Below, piece by piece: positions 34,239 to 42,647 of a stretch of DNA of 64,000 nt. Within the stretch, counting starts at the first letter, position 1. Every line of letters starts with the position of its first letter. The stretch is from assembly GCF_019801465.1 (NCBI RefSeq), contig NZ_JAHVJA010000003.1, forward strand, positions 455,436 to 519,435, given 5' to 3'. The translations under genes and the position numbers were made by a program. The notes beneath the pieces were generated by a model. It worked only from the letters and a program-made list of their open reading frames with translations. It had not been told where the DNA came from and did not search any database. This DNA is from Leisingera daeponensis (lineage in GTDB: Bacteria > Pseudomonadota > Alphaproteobacteria > Rhodobacterales > Rhodobacteraceae).

Positions 34239-35441
34239 TTACACGCGTTCCAGGATCAGGGCTGTTCCCTGACCGACGCCGACGCACATGGTGCAGAGCG
34301 CATAGCGCCCGCCGGTGCGCTGCAGCTGATAGGCGGCGGTCAGCACCAGCCGCGCCCCGGACATGCCGAGCGGGTGGCCCAGTGCAATCGCACCGCCGTT
34401 GGGATTAACATGGGGCGCATCGTCCGGAACGCCAAGTTCGCGCAGGGTGGCAAGGCCCTGCGACGCGAAGGCCTCGTTCAATTCGATCACGTCCATCTGT
34501 TCGATGGTCAGGCCGGTGCGGGCCAGAACCTTGCGGGTAGCAGGCACCGGGCCGATACCCATGATGCGCGGCTCGACCCCGGCGGCGGCCATGCCGACGA
34601 TGCGGGCCATCGGTTTCAGGCCGTTCCTGGCGGCCGCAGCCTCATTGGCCATCAGGATCGCGGCGGCCCCGTCGTTGACGCCGGAGGCATTGCCGGCGGT
34701 CACGCTCTTGTCCGGGCCGTTGACGCCCTTGAGGCCCGCCAGCTTCTCAGCCGAGGTGCCGGGGCGGGGGTGCTCGTCGGTGTCGACCACCAGGTCATCG
34801 CCCTTGCGCTGGGGGATGGTGACCGGGGTGATCTCATCCTTGAAAATGCCAGCCTCATGCGCCGCGGCCCAACGGGCCTGGCTGCGGGCGGCGAAGGCGT
34901 CCTGGTCTTCGCGCGAGACGCCATAGTCAGCGGCCACGTTGTCGGCGGTCTGCGGCATCGAGTCGGTGCCGTACATCTTTTCCATCTTCGGGTTCACGAA
35001 GCGCCAGCCGATGGTGGTGTCATAGACCGCGTTGGCGCGGGTGAAGGCGGAGGCTGCCTTGGGCATCACGAAGGGCGCGCGGCTCATGCTTTCGACGCCG
35101 CCGGCGATGGCCATGTCATAATCGCCTGCCTTGATGCCGCGCGACGCCATGCCGACCGCATCCATGCCGGAGGCGCAGAGCCGGTTGATCGTGGTGCCGG
35201 GCACGGTGGTCGGCAGGCCGGCCAGCAGTGCGGCCATGCGGGCCACGTTGCGGTTGCTTTCGCCGGCCTGGTTGGCGTCGCCCAGGATCACGTCATCCAA
35301 TGTGCCCCAGTCCACGTCCGGGTTGCGCGCCGCCAAGGCGGCGATGGGCAGCGCAGCAAGGTCATCAGTACGCACCTGGCTGAGCGCGCCGCCATAGCGG
35401 CCGATCGGGGTGCGGGTGGCATCGCAGATGAATGCATCCAT
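34239..35441 (-). CDS. paaJ: 3-Oxoadipyl-CoA thiolase (PaaJ/PcaF type)
   Basis: A 400-aa thiolase that cleaves 3-oxoadipyl-CoA to succinyl-CoA and acetyl-CoA at the end of the phenylacetate route. The nucleophile is Cys in NRLCASGMDAV near 90, with the histidine in GGAIALGHPLGMSG and a second Cys in CTMCVGVGQG at the end. The VGVGQGTALILERV tail is typical of the PcaF/PaaJ group. I chose ATG 35441 with AGGAGA upstream; a longer frame runs to 35567. It leads the paaABCDE operon and a TetR-type dyad lies in its leader. Confidence 0.93.
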   Translation of the reverse strand: MDAFICDATRTPIGRYGGALSQVRTDDLAALPIAALAARNPDVDWGTLDDVILGDANQAGESNRNVARMAALLAGLPTTVPGTTINRLCASGMDAVGMASRGIKAGDYDMAIAGGVESMSRAPFVMPKAASAFTRANAVYDTTIGWRFVNPKMEKMYGTDSMPQTADNVAADYGVSREDQDAFAARSQARWAAAHEAGIFKDEITPVTIPQRKGDDLVVDTDEHPRPGTSAEKLAGLKGVNGPDKSVTAGNASGVNDGAAAILMANEAAAARNGLKPMARIVGMAAAGVEPRIMGIGPVPATRKVLARTGLTIEQMDVIELNEAFASQGLATLRELGVPDDAPHVNPNGGAIALGHPLGMSGARLVLTAAYQLQRTGGRYALCTMCVGVGQGTALILERV

Positions 35442-35473
35442 GGTGTTCGCGTCTCCTGTGGCGGCGGGAAAAG

Positions 35474-35489
35474 CCGACCGTTGGGTCGG
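35474..35489 (-). promoter_or_regulatory. Dyad upstream of paaJ, possible TetR-family operator
   Basis: CCGACC-GTTG-GGTCGG (35474-35489) is a 6-bp perfect inverted repeat 33-48 bp upstream of the paaJ ATG. Its ACCGACC arms resemble operators reported for TetR-type PaaR regulators (from memory). No paaR gene is adjacent. A further pair of TGTAACG direct repeats lies upstream, at 35524-35530 and 35555-35561. Confidence 0.45.
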
Positions 35490-35664
35490 TGATACGCCGG
35501 AATATGATTCGCGGCAAGTAAAATGTAACGCAATATCTGAATGGAGTAAAAACTTGTAACGTGTCAAAGCGCAGAAGCAGGAAACTGGACACAGTCAGGT
35601 GCTTATGTCCGCTTGCGGAGTATCGGAAACGTAAGGCGTCTGTTGGTTTTGGGTTGGGCGGACG

Positions 35665-36195
35665 CTACGGACTGCGGAACCGGAGGACGTCATTCGGGTA
35701 GTGGCTGTCCCCGATCCTGAAATGGGTCAGGCCTGCATGTTCAAACCCATTGCGCAAATAAAACGAAATTGCGCTGGTATTGTCCGAGTTGCTTGCGAGC
35801 CAGGGGGCATCCCAATGGTTGTCGCGGCAGAGCTGCAGGCCGGCCTGCAGCAGTCGGAGGCCGGTGCCATTCCCTTGGTGCCGCGGCTGGACATAGAGTG
35901 TCATGATTTCGGTCCGGGACTGATTGTCCACCGGGTTGGGCTGCCCGTGTGCGAGTCGGATATACCCATCGATCCCGTCCAGGTTCTGCGACACAAGCAG
36001 GCGCTCTGCCGGGTTTTGCAGGGCGGCAGCAAAATGCGCCGGGGTATACTGGCTGAGCACATAATCTGCGAAATGACTGTTGATGCCGTTCTGCAGGTAA
36101 GTACCGCACCACACCTCGAGCGACAGGGCTGCGAGGCTGGAGCAGTCGTCAGCATTGGCCGGGCGGATTGCGGTCTGGGCTGCTTGCGCGGTCAT
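35665..36195 (-). CDS. GNAT-family N-acetyltransferase
   Basis: A 176-aa GNAT protein. The acetyl-CoA motif (VQPRHQGNGTGLRLLQAGL near 103-121) is complete, and the C terminus has FYLRNGFEHAGLTHFRIGDSHYPNDVL. The acceptor is unknown. It is transcribed divergently from the sulfatase-superfamily gene, 133 bp away. Base and codon use look like the neighbours. Confidence 0.86.
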   Translation of the reverse strand: MTAQAAQTAIRPANADDCSSLAALSLEVWCGTYLQNGINSHFADYVLSQYTPAHFAAALQNPAERLLVSQNLDGIDGYIRLAHGQPNPVDNQSRTEIMTLYVQPRHQGNGTGLRLLQAGLQLCRDNHWDAPWLASNSDNTSAISFYLRNGFEHAGLTHFRIGDSHYPNDVLRFRSP

Positions 36196-36328
36196 GAGGG
36201 CCGTTGGGGCTGGAGTAAACTAAACAAGGGGCATAGTTCAGGCAGCCGGGTGCTTGGGTCAAGAAGTCCCTCTCGCCAAAATTGCTTCACTTGTTTATTA
36301 ATGAGGAAGCACAGAGCGGGAGGCGCCG

Positions 36329-37954
36329 ATGAACATTCTTTATATCATGTTCGACCAGCTGCGGTTCGACTACCTGAGCTGCGCAGGCCACCCGCATCTG
36401 CACACTCCGCATATCGACGGGCTGGCCGCCAGGGGCGTGCGCTTCACCCGCGCCTATGTGCAGTCGCCCACCTGCGGCTCGTCACGGATGTCGAGCTATA
36501 CGGGGCGGTATCCCTCCAGCCACGGGGTGCAGTTCAACAGCTACCCCTTGCGGGTAGGCGAGTGGACCATGGGCGACCATCTGCGCAAGGCGGGCATGGG
36601 CTGCCACCTGATCGGCAAGACCCATATGGTGGCCGATGCCGAAGGCATGCAGCGGCTGGGGCTGGCGCCGGACAGCGTGATCGGGGTGCGGCAGTCGGAA
36701 TGCGGATTTGATCCTTACGTGCGTGACGATGGGTTGTGGGCGGAAGGGCCGGACGGCTTCTACGACCAGAAGCGCAGCCCCTATAACGAATACCTGAAGG
36801 AAAAGGGCTATCCGGGCGAGAACCCCTGGAACGATTTTGCCAATGCGGGGATCGAAGGGAATGACATCGCCTCTGGCTGGTTTATGGTCAACGCGGACAA
36901 GCCGGCCAACATTGCCGAGGAAGACAGCGAAACGCCTTGGCTGACAACCCGGGCCATGGAATTCATCGAACGGGCTGAAGGGCCCTGGTGTGCGCACCTG
37001 AGCTATATCAAGCCGCATTGGCCTTATATCGTCCCTGCTCCCTACCACGGCATGTACGGGCCTGAGCATGTTCTGCCGGTGGTGCGGTCCGACGCGGAAC
37101 GGGAAGACGCGCATCCGGTTTTTGACGGTATGATGAACAACCAGATCGGCAGGACCTTCAGCCGCGAGGAAGTGCGCGAAAAGGTGATCCCCGCCTATAT
37201 GGGGCTGATCAAGCAGGCCGACGACCAGATGGGCCGCCTGTTCGGCTGGCTCGAGGAGACGGGCCGCATGCAGGACACGATGATCGTGCTGACCTCGGAC
37301 CATGGCGATTACCTCGGCGATCACTGGCTGGGGGAAAAGAACCTGTTCCACGAGCCCTCGATCAAGGTGCCGCTGATCGTCTATCACCCGCATGCGGAAG
37401 CAGATGCTACCCGCGGATCGGTTTGCGATGAGCTGGTAGAGGCAATTGACTTGCTTCCAACCTTTCTGGAGGCCGCAGGCGGTGAGCCGGCGCCGCATAT
37501 CCTCGAAGGGCACTCGCTGATGCCCTGGCTGCGCGGCGAAACCCCAAAGTGGCGCGGCTATGCCGTGGCCGAGTTTGACTATTCGACCATGCCGCTGTGC
37601 GAAAAGCTGGGGCTGGAGCCAAAGGATGCGCGGCTGTTCATGGTGGCGGACAAGCGCTGGAAGTTCATGCATGCGGAGGGCGGGCTGCGGCCGATGCTGT
37701 TCGACATGGAAAACGACCCGCAGGAGCTGGTGGATCTGGCCAAGGGCGATGCGCATCAGGGGATCATCGACCTGATGTATGACCGGCTCCTGGAGTGGGG
37801 TCTGCGGATGTCGCAGCGCATCACCCTGTCGGATGCGCAAATCAAGGCACGCCGCGGCAAGTCCGGGTGCAAAGGCATCCTGCTGGGCGTCTATGAAGCG
37901 GACGAAGTGGCGCCAGAGCTGACGGAGAAATACCGCGGTCCGGTGCCCAAGTAG
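36329..37954 (+). CDS. Sulfatase-superfamily hydrolase
   Basis: A 541-aa hydrolase of the alkaline phosphatase/sulfatase superfamily. It starts NILYIMFDQLRFDYLS, with metal-binding Asp9. The nucleophile region is PTCGSSRMSSYTGRYP, where Cys49 is in the place of the formylglycine cysteine (C-x-S-x-R instead of C-x-P-x-R). SDHGDYLGDHWLGEKN carries further metal ligands, and KPHWPY is conserved in the sulfatase/phosphonate-monoester-hydrolase branch. It could hydrolyse a sulfate ester or a phosphodiester. GGGAGG precedes the ATG. A GntR gene follows. Confidence 0.85.
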   Translation: MNILYIMFDQLRFDYLSCAGHPHLHTPHIDGLAARGVRFTRAYVQSPTCGSSRMSSYTGRYPSSHGVQFNSYPLRVGEWTMGDHLRKAGMGCHLIGKTHMVADAEGMQRLGLAPDSVIGVRQSECGFDPYVRDDGLWAEGPDGFYDQKRSPYNEYLKEKGYPGENPWNDFANAGIEGNDIASGWFMVNADKPANIAEEDSETPWLTTRAMEFIERAEGPWCAHLSYIKPHWPYIVPAPYHGMYGPEHVLPVVRSDAEREDAHPVFDGMMNNQIGRTFSREEVREKVIPAYMGLIKQADDQMGRLFGWLEETGRMQDTMIVLTSDHGDYLGDHWLGEKNLFHEPSIKVPLIVYHPHAEADATRGSVCDELVEAIDLLPTFLEAAGGEPAPHILEGHSLMPWLRGETPKWRGYAVAEFDYSTMPLCEKLGLEPKDARLFMVADKRWKFMHAEGGLRPMLFDMENDPQELVDLAKGDAHQGIIDLMYDRLLEWGLRMSQRITLSDAQIKARRGKSGCKGILLGVYEADEVAPELTEKYRGPVPK

Positions 37955-37983
37955 CCGCGCAGCCTTTTCACCTCTGCAAAAAT

Positions 37984-38020
37984 ACTCCGGGGGAGTCCGA
38001 AGGGCGGGGGCAGCGCCCCC
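37984..38020 (+). terminator. Paired hairpins after the sulfatase-like gene
   Basis: ACTCC-GGG-GGAGT (37984-37996) and GGGGGC-AGC-GCCCCC (38006-38020) stand 30-66 nt after the stop. This element, preceded by CTGCAAAAAT, resembles a GC-rich 3'-end element common in Rhodobacteraceae. It probably ends the sulfatase transcript before the GntR gene. Confidence 0.55.
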
Positions 38021-38086
38021 AGCCGCGCGTTGCCAAGCCGCGGAGGCACGCATAAATTGGCCTCAAAACCCATAAAAGGCGGCGCA

Positions 38087-38737
38087 ATGGCAGGGCAGAC
38101 GGAACAGGTTCTGAACGCAATCCTTCAGGATATCGAGGCCGGGCGGCTGGTGCCTGGCGCGCCCTTGGAGGAAAGCGAGCTGGTGGAACGCCACGGCGTG
38201 TCGCGCACGCCGGTGCGGGAAGCCTTTATCCAGCTGGAAGCGATCGGCCTGATCAAGCGGCTGCCGCGCAAGGGGGCGGTGCTGTTCAAGCCGACGCTGG
38301 AGGAGTTTCTGGCCATTCTGGAGGTGCATGCGCGGCTGGAGGGGCAGGCGGCAGGGCTGGCGGCGCGGCGGCTGTCACCGGCGCAGGCCGCGCAGCTGGA
38401 GGCAGCGGTGGCGGCTTGTGAAGCCCATGCGGCAGAGAAGGGCGACAGCGACCCGGCCGGGTATTACCAGCTGAACCTGCGGTTTCATGCTTGCGTCGCC
38501 GAAGGCTCGGGCAACCCGTTCCTGGTCGAGATGATCAAGACCAATGCGCGCAAGCTGATGGCCTATTACCGGGCGCGCTACAGCTACCCCGGGGCGATTG
38601 CGCAATCGGCCAAGGAACACCGGGAGATTGCCGCGCTTATCTTTGCCCATGACCGGGAAGGAGCTGAGGCAGCGATGACCGCGCATGTCCAGTTCGACCA
38701 GGTCACGGTGATGGATCTGCTGGCTGCGTTGGGCTGA
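38087..38737 (+). CDS. GntR-family transcriptional regulator with FCD domain
   Basis: A 216-aa FadR/VanR-type regulator. The winged helix (residues 10-70) includes GAPLEESELVERHGVSRTPVREAF and IKRLPRKGAV. The FCD effector domain follows, with conserved residues including His in LRFHACVAEGSGN and HREIAALI. I chose ATG 38087, which has AAAGG upstream and gives a standard length; the longer frame from 38030 includes the repeat region. It may control the sulfatase-like gene or the neighbouring amidotransferase. Confidence 0.87.
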   Translation: MAGQTEQVLNAILQDIEAGRLVPGAPLEESELVERHGVSRTPVREAFIQLEAIGLIKRLPRKGAVLFKPTLEEFLAILEVHARLEGQAAGLAARRLSPAQAAQLEAAVAACEAHAAEKGDSDPAGYYQLNLRFHACVAEGSGNPFLVEMIKTNARKLMAYYRARYSYPGAIAQSAKEHREIAALIFAHDREGAEAAMTAHVQFDQVTVMDLLAALG

Positions 38738-38802
38738 TCCCTGACCGGACCGGGCCTGACGGCTGTGTGCTTTCAGCGAGTGTATTCGGTAAGGGTGAAA
38801 CC

Positions 38803-39510
38803 CTAGCGGGCCGCCTGCTCAAAGAAGCGGGCGAGGCATTCCGAAAAGACCCGCTGGTCCGACTGCTCCTTGAGGCTGTCCAAGGCGCGGGCGTGAGTCT
38901 CCGGGCCGAGCTCCCCACGCATTTCTTCGCTCAGCGCGAGGATAAAATCATGTGTCATCTCCGGGTGATGCTGGGTGGTGAGGATGTGGCGGCCCAGAAG
39001 GAAGCCTGTGTTCATGCCGTTGCTCTCGCTGAAGGCTGTTGCGCTTTGCGGCAGCCTGCTGACGCACTCGCAATGGGAGCCGTAAAGCTTGAATTCATCC
39101 GTCAGGTCATTGGCCCACTCCGGACGGTGCAGCAGACTGTTGCGGGTCAGCCCATGGATCCAGCCGCTGGGGTTGTGATCCAGGGCGCCGCCAAGAGCCG
39201 TTGCGATGGCCTGATGTCCGAAGCAGGCGCCGAACATCGGGAACTGCCGGGTGTCGGCCGCGCGAATGAGATCCAGGAGCTGCCTGATCCAGGAAGCGCC
39301 GGAGCGAACCGAAGCGGGGCTTCCGGTAATCATCGCGCCGTCAAATGCAAACAGATCCTGCGGGAACGCGCCATCCTTCACGGAAAACACGGTGGTGCGC
39401 CAGTCCGGTCGCGCCATCTGGATCAGATCGGTGAATTTCTCGCCGTCCTTGGGGTGGGCTTGGGCGAATTCGCTTTCGTCCGTGTTGGTCATCAGGACGG
39501 CCAAGTGCAT
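38803..39510 (-). CDS. Class I glutamine amidotransferase-like hydrolase
   Basis: A 235-aa single-domain amidotransferase-fold protein. The nucleophile elbow is GACFGHQ near 94-100 (Cys96), with the His-Glu pair in HHPEM near 180-184. In characterised systems such stand-alone proteins hydrolyse gamma-glutamyl amides (PuuD) or act on glutamyl-amine intermediates (AtdA2). It is divergent from the P450 and close to the GS-like gene, so a hydrolase that releases an oxidised amine from its gamma-glutamyl form is plausible. The function is inferred from context. Confidence 0.87.
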   Translation of the reverse strand: MHLAVLMTNTDESEFAQAHPKDGEKFTDLIQMARPDWRTTVFSVKDGAFPQDLFAFDGAMITGSPASVRSGASWIRQLLDLIRAADTRQFPMFGACFGHQAIATALGGALDHNPSGWIHGLTRNSLLHRPEWANDLTDEFKLYGSHCECVSRLPQSATAFSESNGMNTGFLLGRHILTTQHHPEMTHDFILALSEEMRGELGPETHARALDSLKEQSDQRVFSECLARFFEQAAR

Positions 39511-39591
39511 GAGGGGGCTCGCAGAGTTTTCATTTACATATTTACAATCACTATTAATATACTTTGCAGGAGCAAGTTAGGGAAGCCCGCA
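39511..39591. promoter_or_regulatory. Divergent promoter region, amidotransferase/P450
   Basis: An 81-bp AT-rich gap, unusual for the window, with TTTACA (39533-39538) and TATACT (39558-39563, possible -10 for the P450). The 19-bp spacing is long for a housekeeping promoter, so an activator is possible. No clear operator is seen. Confidence 0.35.
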
Positions 39592-40851
39592 ATGACAGTT
39601 TGGACCCCCACTGATGACGGTTATGCGGATCTGAGCAGTCACGACACTTTTGCCGATGGCGCGCCGCACAGCACCTTTGCCCGTCTTCGCCGCGAGGATC
39701 CGCTGCATTGGACTGAATATGCCGGCGGCGGGAACTTCTGGTCGGTCACCCGCTATGAAGACATCACCGCGATGAACAAGAACACCGAAGTGTTTTCTTC
39801 CGCCCGCGGCATCCGGATGGAGGACCAGACCTACGAGGAATACCTGGCGCGCCGGACTTTTCAGGAGACCGATCCGCCGGAGCACTCCAAGGTGCGGATG
39901 AAACTTCTGAAGGCATTCTCCAAAACCACGATGGCGCAGTATGAGCAAGACATTCGCGACCTCTGTGCGGATATCTTGGATCAGGCGCTGACCAAGGGGG
40001 AGTTCGACGCCACCAAGGAAATTGCCCGCCAGCTGCCGATGCGGATGCTGGGCCGCGTGGTGGGCCTGCCGGAGGAAGACCTGCCCTGGCTGGTGGAAAA
40101 GGGCGATGCGCTGATCGCCAATACCGACCCGGATTTCACCTCCCATGTACTGGACAAGATGCAGACGGATGAGTTCCGCATGATGCCCTTCAACTCTCCC
40201 GCGGGGGCGGAACTGTATGTCTACGCCAAGGAACTGATGGAGGCGAAGGCGAAGATGGGCGACACCGCGGGAGTGCTGAACCTTATCCTGGCTCCGGCCA
40301 AGGACGGATCAGTCATCACTGAGACCGAGTTCCGAAATTTTTTCTGCCTGTTGGTGGCGGCGGGCAATGACACGACGCGCTATTCGATTGCGGCGGGGAT
40401 TCAGGCGATGTGCCACCAGCCGGAGCTGCTGGAGCAGATGCAGGCGGGCGGCGCGATCTGGGAGACAGCAGCGGATGAGATCATCCGCTGGGCAACACCG
40501 GCACTGTATTTCCGCCGCACCGCGACGCGGGATGTGGAAATGCACGGAAAGACCATCCGGAAAGGCGATAAGGTTCTTTACTGGTTTGTCTCCGCCAATC
40601 GCGACGAGGGTTACTTTGACAGGCCATTTCACGTGAATCTGCACCGCAGCCCGAACCGGCACCTGTCGTTCGGGCAGTTTGGCCCGCATGTCTGCCTGGG
40701 CATGTGGCTGGCGCGGCTGGAGGTCACGGTGCTGTTCCAGGAACTGGCCAAGAGGATCCGGCATATTGAGGCCGCCGGTCCGCATAAATTCCTGAGATCG
40801 AATTTCGTGGGCGGGATCAAAGAGCTGCCGGTCAGGGTGGAAGCTGCTTAG
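39592..40851 (+). CDS. Cytochrome P450
   Basis: A 419-aa soluble bacterial P450 monooxygenase. The I-helix oxygen motif AAGNDTTR is near 256-263, and the ExxR motif is in DEIIRW near 297-300. The heme loop is HLSFGQFGPHVCLG with Cys368 as the axial ligand; compared with the usual FGxGxHxCxG it has one extra residue, leaving the conserved Phe one place further from Cys. A GGAAG site precedes ATG 39592. It should take electrons from the ferredoxin encoded two genes downstream. The neighbouring GS-like and amidotransferase genes suggest that the substrate is an amine or its gamma-glutamyl derivative. Confidence 0.93.
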   Translation: MTVWTPTDDGYADLSSHDTFADGAPHSTFARLRREDPLHWTEYAGGGNFWSVTRYEDITAMNKNTEVFSSARGIRMEDQTYEEYLARRTFQETDPPEHSKVRMKLLKAFSKTTMAQYEQDIRDLCADILDQALTKGEFDATKEIARQLPMRMLGRVVGLPEEDLPWLVEKGDALIANTDPDFTSHVLDKMQTDEFRMMPFNSPAGAELYVYAKELMEAKAKMGDTAGVLNLILAPAKDGSVITETEFRNFFCLLVAAGNDTTRYSIAAGIQAMCHQPELLEQMQAGGAIWETAADEIIRWATPALYFRRTATRDVEMHGKTIRKGDKVLYWFVSANRDEGYFDRPFHVNLHRSPNRHLSFGQFGPHVCLGMWLARLEVTVLFQELAKRIRHIEAAGPHKFLRSNFVGGIKELPVRVEAA

Positions 40852-40960
40852 CTTTCTGGTCTTCCCGCAGGAAGAACTCCGCAGAAACCGATAAATGTGT
40901 TAAGTAAAAGGCACAGGTGAACGATGCCGATGACTGTCCAACAGGGAAGGACCCGGAGCC

Positions 40961-42250
40961 ATGAAGACCCGCCTGCGCGCGATGTTCTGCGACCACCTCA
41001 GCATCATGCGGGGGAAGTATCTTCCGAATTCCAAGATCGGTGACGGCAGCACACGCTTCTGCCGCTCGGTCTTTGGCACCCATTACGACAGGGACTTGCT
41101 GGATGCGCCGGGCTCGATGGTGAAGCAGGGCCTGCCGGACATGGAGCTGAAGTGGCTGCATGACGATATCCGCGACAGCTGGCATGCCGCGACCAAGGTG
41201 GTGCTGGGCGATCTGTATGATGATGAGGGGGAGCCGCTGGCGCTGTGTCCGCGCCGGGCACTGAAGCGGGCGGTGGCGGACTGGCAGAAGCATGGACTGA
41301 CGCCCAAGGTCGGGATCGAGCTCGAGGCCTTTGCCCTGCAGGCCGACGACAGCGGGCGGCTGATGCCCTATGATGCGCCGGGCGGGGTGGTCTATGGCAC
41401 CGGGCCGTTTGCTGACCCGCTGCGCTTCAACGACCGGATCTGGGCGATGGCAGATGACATGGGCTTCTCGCTGGACATGATCACTGCCGAGTTCGACAGC
41501 CCGCAGTTCGAGTACACCCTGACCTTCGATGACGCGGTGAAGGCGGTGGATGACATCGTGCTGTTCCGCCTGATGGCGCGCGAGGTGGCGCTGGAGTACG
41601 GCATCGTGCTGACCTTCATGCCCAAGCCGGTAGCCGAGGCGGGCGGATCCGGCATGCATATCAACTTTTCCTTCCTGGACGAGGCGGGCGGCAATGCGTT
41701 GTCCGCGGGAGCGCGGGGCGGGCCGGAGTATTTGAACGATCTCGCGCGCGGCTGCCTGGCGGGGCTGTTGCATCACCACAAGGGGCTGGCTGGGCTGATC
41801 GCGCCGACCGCCAACAGCTACATGCGGCTGCAGCCGGGCTCGCTGTCGGGGTACTGGCAGAACTGGGGCGGCGACCACCGCAACGTGACCACGCGGATCA
41901 GCTCGGAAGGCGGCGCCAAGGCGCGGCTGGAGCACCGGACGGCGGATGCTTCGGCCAATCCCTATACGGCGGTGGCGGCGGTGCTGCAGGCCGCGCGGCT
42001 GGGGGTAGAGAACGCCTACCCGCTGCCGCCGATCGAGACCGGCGACGGCTTCGACCGCACCGATGCGCGCGAGGGCACGGCAGCGGACCTGAAGGGGGCG
42101 GTGAATGACCTGGAACGGGACACCGTGCTGGCGCAGGCCGTTGGTTCTGAGCTGGTGGCCAACCACGTCTTCATGAAACGTAAGGAAGTGCGCAAGACCC
42201 GCGATCTAGAAGGCGACGAGATGCGCGATTTCTATGTGCATTTTATCTGA
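40961..42250 (+). CDS. Glutamine synthetase-like gamma-glutamyl ligase
   Basis: A 429-aa enzyme with the GS catalytic domain (PF00120). Metal and substrate residues are visible in VGIELEAFAL near 117-126, AEFDSPQFEY, GGSGMHINFSFLD near 229-241, RLQPGSLSGYWQNWGGDHRN near 289-308 and LEHRTADASANPYTA near 324-338. It has the short N-terminal domain and lacks the NLYDLP-type adenylylation loop of GlnA-I, like PuuA/GlnT-type or AtdA1-type gamma-glutamyl ligases that attach glutamate to amines using ATP. It lies between a P450 and a ferredoxin. Confidence 0.9.
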   Translation: MKTRLRAMFCDHLSIMRGKYLPNSKIGDGSTRFCRSVFGTHYDRDLLDAPGSMVKQGLPDMELKWLHDDIRDSWHAATKVVLGDLYDDEGEPLALCPRRALKRAVADWQKHGLTPKVGIELEAFALQADDSGRLMPYDAPGGVVYGTGPFADPLRFNDRIWAMADDMGFSLDMITAEFDSPQFEYTLTFDDAVKAVDDIVLFRLMAREVALEYGIVLTFMPKPVAEAGGSGMHINFSFLDEAGGNALSAGARGGPEYLNDLARGCLAGLLHHHKGLAGLIAPTANSYMRLQPGSLSGYWQNWGGDHRNVTTRISSEGGAKARLEHRTADASANPYTAVAAVLQAARLGVENAYPLPPIETGDGFDRTDAREGTAADLKGAVNDLERDTVLAQAVGSELVANHVFMKRKEVRKTRDLEGDEMRDFYVHFI

Positions 42251-42268
42251 CCATCCGCAGGAGAAACC

Positions 42269-42580
42269 GTGAAAGTAACCTGGAAGCTGCCGGACGGCGG
42301 GACCGTTACGGCGATGGCGGATTATGGGCAAAGCCTGATGGAGGCCGCGCTGGCAAACGGTGTGCCGGGCGTTTTGGGGGAGTGCGGCGGTTGCCTCGCC
42401 TGCGCTGCCTGCCACGTGTATGTGGATCCGCATTGGGCCGCCAAATGCGGTGAGGCTGGCGAGTTTGAAGCTGCGATGCTGGGCCTGGCGGAGGAGCGGC
42501 GGGAAACAAGCCGTCTCAGTTGCCAGATCGAAACGCATCCGGACCTGGACGGGTTGGTGCTGGAGGTGCCGAAGGGGTGA
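42269..42580 (+). CDS. [2Fe-2S] ferredoxin
   Basis: A 103-aa adrenodoxin/putidaredoxin-type ferredoxin. Cluster ligands are Cys39, Cys45, Cys48 and Cys85 in CxxxxxCxxC..C spacing, with an additional Cys42 not needed for binding. A GGAG site lies before ATG 42269 (18 nt after the ligase gene). In this context it should donate electrons to the P450; a ferredoxin reductase is not in the window. It is followed by a convergent hairpin. Confidence 0.93.
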   Translation: MKVTWKLPDGGTVTAMADYGQSLMEAALANGVPGVLGECGGCLACAACHVYVDPHWAAKCGEAGEFEAAMLGLAEERRETSRLSCQIETHPDLDGLVLEVPKG

Positions 42581-42601
42581 GCTCTGCCATCGCACCTGGT
42601 G

Positions 42602-42627
42602 GCGCCCGGGCCTGACGGCCCGGGCGC
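42602..42627. terminator. Bidirectional hairpin between ferredoxin and aminotransferase genes
   Basis: GCGCCCGGGCC (42602-42612) pairs perfectly with GGCCCGGGCGC (42617-42627) around a TGAC loop. It lies in the 67-bp gap between converging genes and could end transcripts from both sides, though no T-run is seen. Confidence 0.65.
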
Positions 42628-42647
42628 GGTTGCGTTCGGCGCGGGTG

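Noticed and set aside
33231..35492. 753-codon open frame on the plus strand across paaA and paaJ
   Set aside because: Antisense shadow of clearly identified genes, with His/Arg/Gln/Gly-rich composition and no domain.
36482..38053. 523-codon minus-strand frame under the sulfatase-like gene
   Set aside because: Shadow of a gene with catalytic motifs; no domain or ribosome site of its own.
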